A stretch of 64,000 nucleotides of DNA, from NCBI GenBank assembly GCA_963669455.1, contig OY770026.1, positions 3,224,001-3,288,000 on the forward strand. Direction: 5' to 3'. Shown here piece after piece: positions 16,929-25,803 of the stretch; position 1 is the stretch's first letter, and each line of letters starts with the position of its first letter. The translations under genes were made by a program, and so were the position numbers. The notes beneath the pieces were generated by a model. That model was not told the DNA's origin. It saw only the letters and a list, made by a program, of their open reading frames with translations, and did no database searches. Source of the stretch: JAWKWH01 sp963669455 (GTDB taxonomy: Bacteria; Pseudomonadota; Alphaproteobacteria; Rhizobiales; Rhizobiaceae).

Positions 16929-17906
16929 ATGACAGATCGGGTACGACACGGCCAGCATGAGGCGATGGGCAAAAGGCCGCGCCGGGCAGAACCGCAACAC
17001 AGCCGCCAGTTGCCGGCCGAACACGTTCCGCTCATTTTGGAAGTGACCGCAAATGACGATTACGCGCTGCTGGATAGCGGCAATGGGCGCAAGCTGGAGC
17101 GCTATGGCCCCAATCGCATCATCCGCCCGGAAGGCCAGGCGATCTGGAAACCTGCTCTCGGCCAAAACGAGTGGCAAAAGGCCGACGCCATCTTCACCGG
17201 CGATACGGATGAAGAGGGGATGGGCCGCTGGCAGTTTCCCAAAACTCCGCTCGGCGAAACCTGGCCGATGCGCCATGACGGGATCGACTATCTTGGGCGT
17301 TTCACCTCGTTTCGCCATGTTGGCGTGTTTCCCGAACAGGCCTCGCATTGGCGCCACATGGACAAGCTGATCGGCCAGGCCGGACGGCCGGTCAAAGTGC
17401 TCAATCTTTTTGGCTATACCGGTCTTGCGTCACTCGCTGCTGCTCGTGCAGGCGCGGAAGTCACCCATGTGGATGCATCGAAAAAGGCGATAGGCTGGGC
17501 GCGGGAAAATCAGGACCTAGCCGGGCTGTCAGCAAAGCCAATCCGCTGGATTTGCGACGATGCGCTGAAATTCGCCACCCGGGAACAGCGCCGTGGGAAA
17601 GCCTATGACATCATTTTGCTCGATCCGCCCGCATTCGGACGCGGCCCCAAGGGTGAAAAATGGCAACTTTTTGAGAATATTGCGGAAATGACGGCCTTGT
17701 GCCGCGATATTCTTTCCAACAAACCGATTGCTGTGGTTTTGACAGCCTATTCCATCCGGGCATCCTTCTATACGCCGCACGCGCTGATGCGCGAGACATT
17801 TGCCGGTTTCGGCGGCACGGTTGAATCCGGGGAGCTGATCATCCGCGAACAGTCTGCCGGCCGGGCACTGGCGACGTCGCTATTCTCGCGATGGGTGGCA
17901 GGCTGA
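16929..17906 (+). CDS. Class I SAM-dependent methyltransferase, RlmI-like
   Basis: A 325-residue Rossmann-fold methyltransferase similar to the RlmI/RlmK class that modifies 23S rRNA. Motif I is LNLFGYTGLASLAAARAGAEVTHVD, the acidic loop after it is DASKKAIGWARENQ, and the catalytic-loop motif is LLDPPAFGRGPKGEKW, typical for base methylation of rRNA. The N-terminal 40 residues are basic and poorly conserved, so the exact start is uncertain; ATG 16929 is the first in frame after the lapA gene. Its stop codon overlaps the start of the next methyltransferase gene (TGATG). Confidence 0.82.
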   Translation: MTDRVRHGQHEAMGKRPRRAEPQHSRQLPAEHVPLILEVTANDDYALLDSGNGRKLERYGPNRIIRPEGQAIWKPALGQNEWQKADAIFTGDTDEEGMGRWQFPKTPLGETWPMRHDGIDYLGRFTSFRHVGVFPEQASHWRHMDKLIGQAGRPVKVLNLFGYTGLASLAAARAGAEVTHVDASKKAIGWARENQDLAGLSAKPIRWICDDALKFATREQRRGKAYDIILLDPPAFGRGPKGEKWQLFENIAEMTALCRDILSNKPIAVVLTAYSIRASFYTPHALMRETFAGFGGTVESGELIIREQSAGRALATSLFSRWVAG

Positions 17907-18763
17907 TGGGCAAGGCCAATCAGGACATTGCGGCTCCAGGACGGGTAAAGGAGATCACCAGCCAGGCCAATCCGGCAATTAAGGAAATCCGGGCCTTGTT
18001 TCAAAAGAAATACCGGGACCGGCAACGAATATTTATTGCCGAGGGGCGCAAGCTGATTGTTGATGCGCTCGATCAGGGATGGACAATCCGGACCCTGGTC
18101 TATGCCAAAGCTGCCGGGGCGGAATTTGAGACAACAGCCGCGCGGGCGGTGGCGGCGGGAGGCGATGCGCTGATCGTACCGGAAAAGCTGCTCTCCGCCA
18201 TCACAAGGCGCGACAACCCCCAGATGGTGATCGGTGTGTTCGAACAGCGCTTTAAGGCGCTTGAAACCATTGCCGCAAAACAAAGCGAAGTCTGGGTCGG
18301 GCTCGACCGGGTACGCGATCCCGGCAATCTTGGCACTGTGATCCGCACCGTTGATGCGGCAGGCGCCAAGGGCGTCGTACTTATCGGCGACTGCACCGAT
18401 CCGTATGCGCCGGAAGCCGTACGCGCCACGATGGGATCGATTTTTTCCGTGCCGGTGGTCAAATGCACCGAAGATGCATTTTGCCAATGGCGGCCGCGTT
18501 ACAGCGGGCTTGTTGCCGGCACACATCTGGCTGGTTCGGTGGATTATCGAACGGTCGATTACACCGACCGGCCACTCATGCTGTTGATGGGTAATGAACA
18601 AAAGGGTTTGAGCGAAAGACTGGCCGGTCAGTGCGATGTTCTGGTTCGCATACCGCAAGCGGGGAAGGCCGATTCACTGAATTTGGCCGTTTCGACCGGT
18701 GTCGTCCTGTTCGAGGCGCGGCGTGCAGCGTTGGTTTTGGGCGATGACGGGGACACACAATGA
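17906..18763 (+). CDS. TrmH/SpoU-family RNA 2'-O-methyltransferase
   Basis: A 285-residue SPOUT-class enzyme. Residues 15-100 are the SpoU substrate-binding domain (NPAIKEIRALFQKKYRDRQRIFIAEGRKLI). The knotted catalytic domain shows motif 1 LDRVRDPGNLGTVIRTVDAAGAKGV, motif 2 LLMGNEQKGLS and motif 3 IPQAGKADSLNLAVSTGVVLFEA, all intact, so it should methylate a ribose in rRNA or tRNA. ATG 17906 overlaps the upstream stop (TGATG), favouring coupling; a second in-frame ATG at 17891 is possible. It overlaps lspA by four bases. Confidence 0.88.
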   Translation: MGKANQDIAAPGRVKEITSQANPAIKEIRALFQKKYRDRQRIFIAEGRKLIVDALDQGWTIRTLVYAKAAGAEFETTAARAVAAGGDALIVPEKLLSAITRRDNPQMVIGVFEQRFKALETIAAKQSEVWVGLDRVRDPGNLGTVIRTVDAAGAKGVVLIGDCTDPYAPEAVRATMGSIFSVPVVKCTEDAFCQWRPRYSGLVAGTHLAGSVDYRTVDYTDRPLMLLMGNEQKGLSERLAGQCDVLVRIPQAGKADSLNLAVSTGVVLFEARRAALVLGDDGDTQ

Positions 18764-19242
18764 AGTGGCTGTCGCCGTTTCATATTGCGACCGTTTGTCT
18801 GGCAATTGCCGCCGACTACACGGTCAAGCGGCTCGTCGAAGCCAGCTTCACGCTTCATGAATTCAATGAAATGCTTCCATTCCTGGCGATTTTCAGAACC
18901 CAGAATACCGGCGTTGCCTTTTCCATGCTGGACTGGCTCGGCGAGCCATGGCTGCTCCTAATCCCGTTATCGATATTACCGCTGGTTATCTGGCTTGCGG
19001 TGCGCACCGAACCTAACCAATGGATTGCCCGTGTGGGGTTTTCACTGATTGTCGCTGGCGCCATCGGCAATCTGATTGACCGGGTGATACGCGGGCATGT
19101 CGTTGATTACATACTTTTTTATGTCGGCGACTGGTCTTTTGCGGTGTTCAACCTGGCGGATGTTTTCATTTCGGTTGGCGCAGGTTTGGTGCTGCTGCAG
19201 GAGGTAGTCGACTGGCGCAACCGAGCCAAAAGGCTACCTTGA
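18760..19242 (+). CDS. lspA: Lipoprotein signal peptidase II
   Basis: A 160-residue integral membrane aspartyl protease that removes signal peptides of diacylated prolipoproteins. Four hydrophobic segments are present. The catalytic aspartates lie in the conserved boxes GNLIDRVIRGHVVDYI and FNLADVFISVGAG, and the NTGVAFSML box is intact. It is coupled to the upstream TrmH gene by an ATGA overlap. Confidence 0.96.
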   Translation: MKWLSPFHIATVCLAIAADYTVKRLVEASFTLHEFNEMLPFLAIFRTQNTGVAFSMLDWLGEPWLLLIPLSILPLVIWLAVRTEPNQWIARVGFSLIVAGAIGNLIDRVIRGHVVDYILFYVGDWSFAVFNLADVFISVGAGLVLLQEVVDWRNRAKRLP

Positions 19243-19303
19243 CACCGCTTGTGCCGCACGGTTTGTGAAGCTTGGTCAAAATTCCCGTTTTCGGAGTCAT
19301 TTC

Positions 19304-20293
19304 ATGTCACAATCATTCAAAGCCGTCCTTGTCTCTCGCGACGAAGAGAAAAATCAGTCAGTCAACATTGTCGAGATGAGCGAAGACGATCTGATGGAGG
19401 GCGACGTGACCGTGAAGGTTGAAGCCACGACCGTCAATTATAAGGACGGGCTGGCGATCACCGGAAAGGCTCCGGTGGTCAGGCGATGGCCCCTGATCCC
19501 CGGCATTGATCTGGCGGGAACAGTGGTGAAGTCCAGTCACGCCGGCTGGCGCGAAGGCGACAAGGTGGTCTTGAATGGATGGGGTGTCGGAGAAACCCAC
19601 CACGGCGCCTATGCCGGTCTGGCGCGCCTCAGCGGTGAGTGGCTGGTCCCTTTGCCCGAGGCAATGAGCGCCCATGATGCGATGGCGGTCGGCACGGCCG
19701 GCTATACCGCAATGCTTTGCGTGATGGCCCTGGAGCGGCATGGCATTGAGCCTGATCGCGGACCGGTCGTGGTGACGGGTGCTGCGGGCGGCGTGGGATC
19801 GGTCGCAATCGCCATATTGTCGAAGCTTGGGTACACCGTCATCGCATCGACGGGCCGGGCATCGGAGGAAGACTATCTGAAGGATCTGGGCGCATCGGAA
19901 ATCATCCATCGCGATGAATTGTCCGGACCGGCGAAGCCGATGAATAAGGAACGGTGGGCTGCCGGTGTTGATGCGGTTGGAAGCCACACCTTGGCTAATG
20001 TGCTTTCGATGACGTCTTACGGCGGCGCGGTAGCCGCTTGCGGCCTGGCTCAGGGAATGGATTTGCCATCCAGTGTAGCGCCGTTCATCCTGCGCGGTGT
20101 GTCGCTTTTGGGCATCGATTCCGTCATGGCGCCCAGAGAAATCCGGATGGAGGCCTGGAAGCGGATCAGCACCGATCTGGACGCCGGCAAGCTTGCCGCT
20201 TTGTCAAAGACAATCGGTTTTGACAATATCATCGATGCCGCCAGGCAAATTATCGCCGGCGAGATCCGTGGCCGTGTGGTCGTTGACATGTAG
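19304..20293 (+). CDS. MDR-family oxidoreductase, YhdH/AcuI acrylyl-CoA-reductase-like
   Basis: The 329-residue protein belongs to the zinc-free quinone-oxidoreductase branch of the medium-chain dehydrogenase family. N-terminal MSQSFKAVLVSRDEE and the family box ATTVNYKDGLAITGK are seen, then a GroES-like fold, and the nucleotide-binding VVVTGAAGGVGSVAIAILSKLGYTVIASTGR. It ends with the YhdH-type motif RGVSLLGIDSVMAPREIR. AcuI-type members reduce acryloyl-CoA with NADPH, in propionate-level or DMSP metabolism; substrate is an inference. ATG 19304 has a GGAG Shine-Dalgarno nine bases upstream. Confidence 0.9.
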   Translation: MSQSFKAVLVSRDEEKNQSVNIVEMSEDDLMEGDVTVKVEATTVNYKDGLAITGKAPVVRRWPLIPGIDLAGTVVKSSHAGWREGDKVVLNGWGVGETHHGAYAGLARLSGEWLVPLPEAMSAHDAMAVGTAGYTAMLCVMALERHGIEPDRGPVVVTGAAGGVGSVAIAILSKLGYTVIASTGRASEEDYLKDLGASEIIHRDELSGPAKPMNKERWAAGVDAVGSHTLANVLSMTSYGGAVAACGLAQGMDLPSSVAPFILRGVSLLGIDSVMAPREIRMEAWKRISTDLDAGKLAALSKTIGFDNIIDAARQIIAGEIRGRVVVDM

Positions 20294-20363
20294 GAAATCT
20301 ACAAAATCCGGGTAATTGGGCCAGATAGCTAAAATTTTAACGTTCGCGCTCAGGCTTCTCTAA

Positions 20364-22673
20364 ATGCTGCCGGCCTATAGTGGCGGGATGACGGTGGAGA
20401 ATGATTTGGTGGCTGCGGCAAAGCAGCTGCGTCGTGAACAGAGAGCGGCGAACGCTGCTGGTGCTATCCCGCAACCGGATATCGGCGCCGGGCGAACCGG
20501 CTCGCGAATCATTGTGTTGATGATCGCCACGCTGGCATTTGCTTCTGCGGGCTATGCGATCATGTTCTCGCTGCCCATGTTAATTGCATTCTGCCTGGCG
20601 GGACTCGGCGGCCTTGCCATCTATCTGAGCTGGCGCATTACTCACGATGATGCTTCCCTGGCCGTTGAACTTGGAAAATCGGACGAGCGCCGCCGTGAGG
20701 AGATCGAGCTTCTCGCCGACCGGATGTGGGAGCTACAGGAAAGCGAAGAGCGCCTTCGTGGTCTGGTCGATGCGCTCGGCGACCTGGTTGTTCACCGCGA
20801 CCGTGACGGCAAGATTGTCTATGCCAGCAAGATTTTCGCCGATCTTTTCGACCGTGAACCGCGAACGCTTTCCGGGATGACGCTCGATGAGCTTGGCATC
20901 GATATCGGGCAATTGCCAGATGCTGGCCTGGCCGGCGCCGAAATGTTGAGCTCGTGCGATGTCGCCATAGAAACCAAATCCGGTACGCGCTGGTTTTCCT
21001 GGGTGGAACTGTCGGTTCGTGACGACATTACCGGGCTCGTATCGCACCGGGCCATCGCGCGCGACGTGACTGCGAGAAAACGAGCCGAAACCGAACTAAT
21101 TTCACAGCGCCAGCGCGCCGAAGTGGCCAACGACGCCAAATCACGGTTCCTGGCGACCGTCAGCCATGAGATCCGAACCCCGATGAACGGTATTATGGGG
21201 CTGGCAAAATTGCTGGTCGATACGGAACTGACGCCGGAACAGCGTACCTATGTCGAATCGGTTTCCAGCTCCGCCGATTCGCTGATGGCGCTGATCGAGG
21301 ACCTGCTTGATTTTTCCAAAATCGAGGCGGGACGGCTTGATCTTGCGCTTCAACCGGTGTCGCCGCGCGAACTGGTCAACAATGTCGTCGAGTTGCTTGC
21401 CGCCAGAGCCTATTCGAAGGACATCGGGCTTGGCTGCTACATTTCCCCCGATGTGCCCGAGACGATCAACTCCGATCCTGGTCGGTTGCGGCAGGTTTTG
21501 CTCAATCTGGCCGGCAATGCGATCAAATTTACCGAGACCGGTGGCGTGCTGGTTGCCGTAACCATGCAGGCTGCTGGCGATCAACCCAAGTTTCGTGTTT
21601 CCATCAGCGATACCGGGCCTGGCCTGAATAGCGATGATGCGGTGCGTATATTCGGTGAGTTCGAGCAGGTGGATTCAAGTTCGACCCGCAAATATGGCGG
21701 CGCCGGTCTTGGTCTTGCCATTTCGAAGCGGATCGCCAGTGCCATGGGCGGTGATATCACTGTCGAGAGCAAGCCGGGCGAAGGCGCCACTTTTCATCTG
21801 GATATCCCGCTTCAGGCGGGCTTAAACCCGACCAAACCGGCGAGCACCGGGCTCGACAAGCGCCGGGTCCTGATTGTTTCGGAAAATTCAATCGAGGCTG
21901 ATGCGATTGCCAGGACGATTTCAGCTCAATGCGGAGCCTGTGAGATCACGCCCGATGCCGATAGCGCGCAGGCAAGACTTGAAGCGCCCGATTGCGCGTT
22001 CAACACAATCCTGATCGATGCGGCGCTTGAAAAGCGCAATGGCGATGTTCTCGCCAAACTGCTGGCCGCTTGTAAAAACAAAGTTGAGCCCGAGGCGATA
22101 ACGCTTATTTCGCCAACCGACCGGGGCAGCCTGCCAGAATACCGGTCTGCGGGTTACGACACATTTTTGGTCAGGCCTGTCCGGGGCGAAACGCTCGTCG
22201 GAATCCTGTCGGCTGACAAGAGAAAAAACAGGCCGGTTGCCAGCATGAAGCCTGATGATGATAGCAATCGCCGCAACCAATCGGAGGCAGCTCCTCTTTC
22301 GGTGCTTCTGGTCGAGGATAATCCGGTCAATGCGCTGCTTGCGCGCGTCACGCTGGAAAAGGCCGGCCACAATGTTCACGTTGCCGGTGATGGGCAGTCT
22401 GCGCTCGACATAATCTTCCCTGAGCCAGACCGGTTCGACGTGGTGCTGATGGATTTGCACATGCCGGTGCTGGACGGGATGGACGCGCTTGTGTCGATTC
22501 GCGCCCGCGAGGAAGAAACCGGTTCACCGCCGCTGCGAATCCTGATCTTGAGTGCCGACAGTCAGGAAAGCACCCGTCACTCCGCGCTTGCCGCCGGTGC
22601 CGACGGCTTCGTGACAAAACCGCTTGATCCGGCTTTGCTGGTTACGACGGTTGAGGAAAGATGCGCGGCCTGA
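20364..22673 (+). CDS. Hybrid sensor histidine kinase with two receiver domains
   Basis: A 769-residue membrane kinase. Two helices (about residues 50-95) form a hairpin, then a coiled coil, a PAS domain (LRGLVDALGDLVVHRDRDGKIVY), HisKA with phosphorylatable H268 in SHEIRTPMNG, and HATPase with N box LLNLAGNAIKFTETGG, G1 ISDTGPGL and G2 YGGAGLGLAISKRIA. Two receivers follow: the first (about 495-615) has lost the acidic pair after strand 1 (LIVSENS), the second (about 647-765) is intact with LLVEDNPVN, D697 and the switch lysine in VTKPLD. Start is 20364 or ATG 20388. The signal and partner are unknown; no regulator gene lies beside it. Confidence 0.88.
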   Translation: MLPAYSGGMTVENDLVAAAKQLRREQRAANAAGAIPQPDIGAGRTGSRIIVLMIATLAFASAGYAIMFSLPMLIAFCLAGLGGLAIYLSWRITHDDASLAVELGKSDERRREEIELLADRMWELQESEERLRGLVDALGDLVVHRDRDGKIVYASKIFADLFDREPRTLSGMTLDELGIDIGQLPDAGLAGAEMLSSCDVAIETKSGTRWFSWVELSVRDDITGLVSHRAIARDVTARKRAETELISQRQRAEVANDAKSRFLATVSHEIRTPMNGIMGLAKLLVDTELTPEQRTYVESVSSSADSLMALIEDLLDFSKIEAGRLDLALQPVSPRELVNNVVELLAARAYSKDIGLGCYISPDVPETINSDPGRLRQVLLNLAGNAIKFTETGGVLVAVTMQAAGDQPKFRVSISDTGPGLNSDDAVRIFGEFEQVDSSSTRKYGGAGLGLAISKRIASAMGGDITVESKPGEGATFHLDIPLQAGLNPTKPASTGLDKRRVLIVSENSIEADAIARTISAQCGACEITPDADSAQARLEAPDCAFNTILIDAALEKRNGDVLAKLLAACKNKVEPEAITLISPTDRGSLPEYRSAGYDTFLVRPVRGETLVGILSADKRKNRPVASMKPDDDSNRRNQSEAAPLSVLLVEDNPVNALLARVTLEKAGHNVHVAGDGQSALDIIFPEPDRFDVVLMDLHMPVLDGMDALVSIRAREEETGSPPLRILILSADSQESTRHSALAAGADGFVTKPLDPALLVTTVEERCAA

Positions 22674-22709
22674 GTTCGCGGATTATACCAAACTGTTCAA
22701 CTCGCTCAA

Positions 22710-23765
22710 TCAAGTATGGCGATTGCGTATAAGAAACAAACAGTATCCGACTCCAGCTAAACCAAGTAATGATAAAAAACTCGACGAGATAATATTTTGT
22801 TGCGAGAATGCTTCTGCAATTGCGTCTGGATATCTGAATATCACAAATAAACCACTCCCACCCAACAATACTCCAGCCATTGCAAGGATAACATCCCTGT
22901 ACTGATTCCAAAAACTCAAAGAAAGAAAAACCAGAACAATATTGAACATTATTAAAACTACGTATTCTGTAATATAATTCTGCCTTCCTGGGAAATAGTC
23001 AAGCTTATCATTCATAAACGATACTCTTAATATTATCCAGAAGAACGCAACAACAACTCCTAATCCAATTTGAATAAGCAAATTATAGTAATGATTTGGA
23101 ATATTATTTCCATTTTCAATTCTAAACTTTAATATAAGTGCAATTGTAAACATAAATGTCAACAAAGTGAAGCACTGAATTGTTAAAGATATGATATATA
23201 AATACCTTGTCGGCGACCACCTTGATTCTTTCGTTGGGAATAACTTATTTCCTAATCCATCGAGCATTTTATCTTGAAATCGACAACGTACATCCTTCCG
23301 ATCAGGGTCATCTATTTCGCAATCGACCTCATGACCATCTGGAAACTGCGCGCGATCAAAATAGGCTATCAATGGTACAGACGTTGTTCCATCGAGACTC
23401 ACTATCTTCGTCTGCGTGAGGTAACCCCGTTCAATCTCAAAGGGGGCGATATTGTCCGATGACAGATCGACAGCAGCCAGAACAGACGAAAACACTACCA
23501 CGCCAAGCCACAGTTCTCGCTTTAATCGCCAATTGGTTAGAACGTTGGTGTTCAGGAACCTGTATATGTTGACAATAAAAAACACAGGAATCCAGCCAAA
23601 GAAGACTGGGTATATAAAGAACGCCCCGTAAAATTTTACGTAAGTCATTCCATATGGGTGGTAATATTGAACAACAGCCACCAGCGGAATGACGCCACAC
23701 ATCAACCAATATGCTAGTACAGGCATATATAGAACAATATGGCGCAAAACTTTGAAGAAATTCAT
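22710..23765 (-). CDS. Unknown multi-pass membrane protein on an AT-rich island
   Basis: A 351-residue protein from ATG 23765 (a TTG at 23801 in frame is the alternative). It has about eight hydrophobic segments: three in the N-terminal 100 residues (FYGAFFIYPVFFGWIPVFFI), one after a basic WRLKRE turn, then a polar, cysteine-containing extracytoplasmic loop of about 90 residues (VDCEIDDPDRKDVRCRF), and four more near the C-terminus. No known family is recognised. Base composition is strikingly lower in G+C than both neighbours and codon use is A/T-ending, which suggests recent transfer. No mobile-element gene is visible next to it. It converges with the hybrid kinase. Confidence 0.7.
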   Translation of the reverse strand: MNFFKVLRHIVLYMPVLAYWLMCGVIPLVAVVQYYHPYGMTYVKFYGAFFIYPVFFGWIPVFFIVNIYRFLNTNVLTNWRLKRELWLGVVVFSSVLAAVDLSSDNIAPFEIERGYLTQTKIVSLDGTTSVPLIAYFDRAQFPDGHEVDCEIDDPDRKDVRCRFQDKMLDGLGNKLFPTKESRWSPTRYLYIISLTIQCFTLLTFMFTIALILKFRIENGNNIPNHYYNLLIQIGLGVVVAFFWIILRVSFMNDKLDYFPGRQNYITEYVVLIMFNIVLVFLSLSFWNQYRDVILAMAGVLLGGSGLFVIFRYPDAIAEAFSQQNIISSSFLSLLGLAGVGYCLFLIRNRHT

Positions 23766-23845
23766 TGCGGAAAAATACGTATTTACATTTGTGGAAGTCA
23801 AGCAAAATTCACGATGGGAAAAGGTGGTTTTCTAAAGGCAACGTA

Positions 23846-24382
23846 CTATAAAATGCGGATAATTGTCTTTTCCGACAGATGCGGCAGGAGGCGCATCATA
23901 TCGCGTGGTGACACGGCGACACAGCCCTCGGTCGGTCTGTAATCGCGGTGCGCCAGATGGAAAAAGATTGCACTCCCCCGGCCCTGACAGCGGCGGCGGA
24001 CATTCCAGTCCAGCACGATGCAAACATCATAGAGATGATCCTGCCGCAGCATGGTTTCCGCACTGCCCTGATAGGGCAGCCGAACCTGGCGGTTATAATT
24101 GCGATCAAAAACCGTGTCACACCAGCCGTCCAGGCGCCGTGTTTGGGAAAGCGCCAGCCTTGAGCGCGAAGAGGCGGCGGTCATTCGTTTAACAAAGCCG
24201 CGGCACAGTTTCATGGCCGCAACCGGGGTCGCGCCATCTGCCTCGCGTTTTCGTGCCGAAACACCAGAGCGTCCGAGCGCACAATGCACCACAATCTGCC
24301 CATAGCGCAAAATGCCCTCAGCTGGATGGCCGGGCCGCGGCCTGACTATCATCGTGGATGTTTTGCCCACCTTTTTTTGCAT
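23846..24382 (-). CDS. L,D-transpeptidase (YkuD-domain) family protein
   Basis: A 178-residue protein with a YkuD-like catalytic core. The catalytic motif appears as IFFHLAHRDYRPTEGCVAVSP: the histidine, then T-E-G-C-V where most YkuD enzymes have S/T-H-G-C-H/R-N/M. The cysteine nucleophile is kept and the residue before the glycine is glutamate, as in a Rhizobiales subgroup. YkuD enzymes make 3-3 peptidoglycan cross-links or attach lipoproteins. No obvious signal peptide is seen, so export is uncertain. Start 24382 is the first ATG; an ATG at 24349 follows a better AAGGTGG site. Confidence 0.78.
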   Translation of the reverse strand: MQKKVGKTSTMIVRPRPGHPAEGILRYGQIVVHCALGRSGVSARKREADGATPVAAMKLCRGFVKRMTAASSRSRLALSQTRRLDGWCDTVFDRNYNRQVRLPYQGSAETMLRQDHLYDVCIVLDWNVRRRCQGRGSAIFFHLAHRDYRPTEGCVAVSPRDMMRLLPHLSEKTIIRIL

Positions 24383-24542
24383 TGCCCTAATACTTTCATG
24401 CTTTTTGGAATATGATCACTTGCGAAAACAAATCATAGTGATCTCCTTTGCGCATGGTTTTATGATCTCTATATAAACGAATCAGTGATCGCCGCTCAAA
24501 CTCCGGTTCCCGATATGCGAACCGACTTTTTTGGAAAATGCC

Positions 24543-25226
24543 ATGACAGCTAGAACAATCCTGATTGTCGATGATGACGAGGACCTGCGTACGACGCTTG
24601 TCGAACAATTGTCGCTCTACGATGAATTCCAGGTGATACAGGAAGACACAGCCACCAAAGGTGTGCAGACCGCACGCGGTGGCCTGATAGATCTTTTGAT
24701 TATGGATGTCGGACTGCCCGACATGGATGGCCGCGAAGCGGTAAAAATCCTTCGCAAAGGCGGTTTCAAGGCGCCTATTATCATGCTCACGGGCCAGGAT
24801 ACGGATGCCGACACGATATTGGGCCTTGAAGCGGGTGCCAATGACTATGTCACCAAGCCGTTCCGCTTCGCCGTGCTGCTCGCCCGTGTTCGAGCCCAGC
24901 TTCGCCAACATGAACAAAGCGAGGATGCGACATTCACTGTCGGGCCTTATACGTTCAAGCCGAGCCAGAAATTGATGACCGATCAGCGCGGCGGGAAGCT
25001 GCGGCTGACCGAAAAGGAAGCGTCGATCATCAAATATCTGTACCGTGCCGAGCAGAAAGTCGTGACCCGCGACGTTCTTTTAGAGGAAGTCTGGGGCTAC
25101 AATTCGGGTGTCACCACCCATACGCTCGAGACACATGTCTACAGATTGCGCCAGAAGATCGAGCGTGATCCTTCCAATGCGGAAATTCTTGTGACAGAAA
25201 GCGGCGGTTACAAACTCGTTCCCTGA
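24543..25226 (+). CDS. cenR: OmpR-family response regulator CenR (OtpR)
   Basis: The 227-residue regulator has an N-terminal receiver (LIVDDDEDLRTTL acidic pair, phosphoacceptor in LLIMDVGLPDMDG, switch lysine in DYVTKPFR) and a C-terminal winged helix (LTEKEASIIKYLYR, HTLETHVYRLRQKIE). The sequence closely resembles CenR of Caulobacter and OtpR of Brucella, which control cell-envelope homeostasis and acid tolerance; CenR is essential in Caulobacter. ATG 24543 is chosen over a TTG four codons upstream. The cyclic-nucleotide-binding gene 53 bp downstream matches the Brucella gene order. The cognate kinase CenK is not next door. Confidence 0.88.
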   Translation: MTARTILIVDDDEDLRTTLVEQLSLYDEFQVIQEDTATKGVQTARGGLIDLLIMDVGLPDMDGREAVKILRKGGFKAPIIMLTGQDTDADTILGLEAGANDYVTKPFRFAVLLARVRAQLRQHEQSEDATFTVGPYTFKPSQKLMTDQRGGKLRLTEKEASIIKYLYRAEQKVVTRDVLLEEVWGYNSGVTTHTLETHVYRLRQKIERDPSNAEILVTESGGYKLVP

Positions 25227-25279
25227 GTCGGCACCGGCCGGCCCTGGGGAATGTCGATTTAGGGAAATACCTCCACCGT

Positions 25280-25738
25280 ATGGGCCTCGAAAACGACATA
25301 AGGGTTATCGGACAGGTTGAGTTGTTCAGCAATCTCAACAATGATCAATTGCGATTGCTGGCCTTTGGTGCCGAAACAGTTCGTCTTCGGGCAACGCGCG
25401 ACCTTTACCGGGAGAACGCGCAGGCCGATTGCGGATTCGTGGTTATATCGGGCACCATTGCTTTGTGGCAGGAGCATGATGGCCGGCGCAAAACCGTCGC
25501 CATGGCGGGCGAAGGAAGCCTGTTGGGAGAGCTGGCGTTGATCACTGCGGGAAAACGGTTGACGGGCGCTTCCGCCGAAACCGATTGCGAGTTGTTGCGT
25601 CTGAACCGCAAACTGTTCAGACGCATGCTTGAAGAATATCCGGAAACAGCGATGGCACTACACCAGCGAATATCCGACAATCTTTCAGACATGCTTGAAA
25701 AAATTAAGCGGCTTGATCACGCCTTTGAAGAGCGCTGA
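25280..25738 (+). CDS. Cyclic-nucleotide-binding-domain protein, stand-alone
   Basis: A 152-residue protein consisting of one cNMP-binding beta-barrel (about residues 10-125: LFSNLNNDQLRLLAFGAETVRL, DCGFVVISGTIALWQE, GSLLGELALITAGKRLTGASAETDCELLRL) with a short helical tail and no DNA-binding domain. The phosphate-binding cassette reads GELALITAGKRLTGASA; it resembles the R-A-A cassette but has T-G-A, so cAMP affinity is uncertain. In Brucella the homologue next to otpR is annotated as a cAMP-dependent kinase regulatory subunit. Likely co-transcribed with cenR. Confidence 0.85.
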   Translation: MGLENDIRVIGQVELFSNLNNDQLRLLAFGAETVRLRATRDLYRENAQADCGFVVISGTIALWQEHDGRRKTVAMAGEGSLLGELALITAGKRLTGASAETDCELLRLNRKLFRRMLEEYPETAMALHQRISDNLSDMLEKIKRLDHAFEER

Positions 25739-25746
25739 CAACCTGC

Positions 25747-25772
25747 TCCCATTTAAACAAGACACGCTCTAG
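25747..25772 (-). repeat. Solo terminal repeat of the CTAGAGCGTGTC element
   Basis: On the minus strand these 26 bases are identical to the left terminal repeat of the 419-bp element at 41826. It lies alone between two convergent genes, eight bases after the cNMP-binding-protein stop. Either a relic of an excised element or a separately spreading end. Confidence 0.7.
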
Positions 25773-25803
25773 AGACCAATTCAGAGCAAATATTCTGCGC
25801 CAC

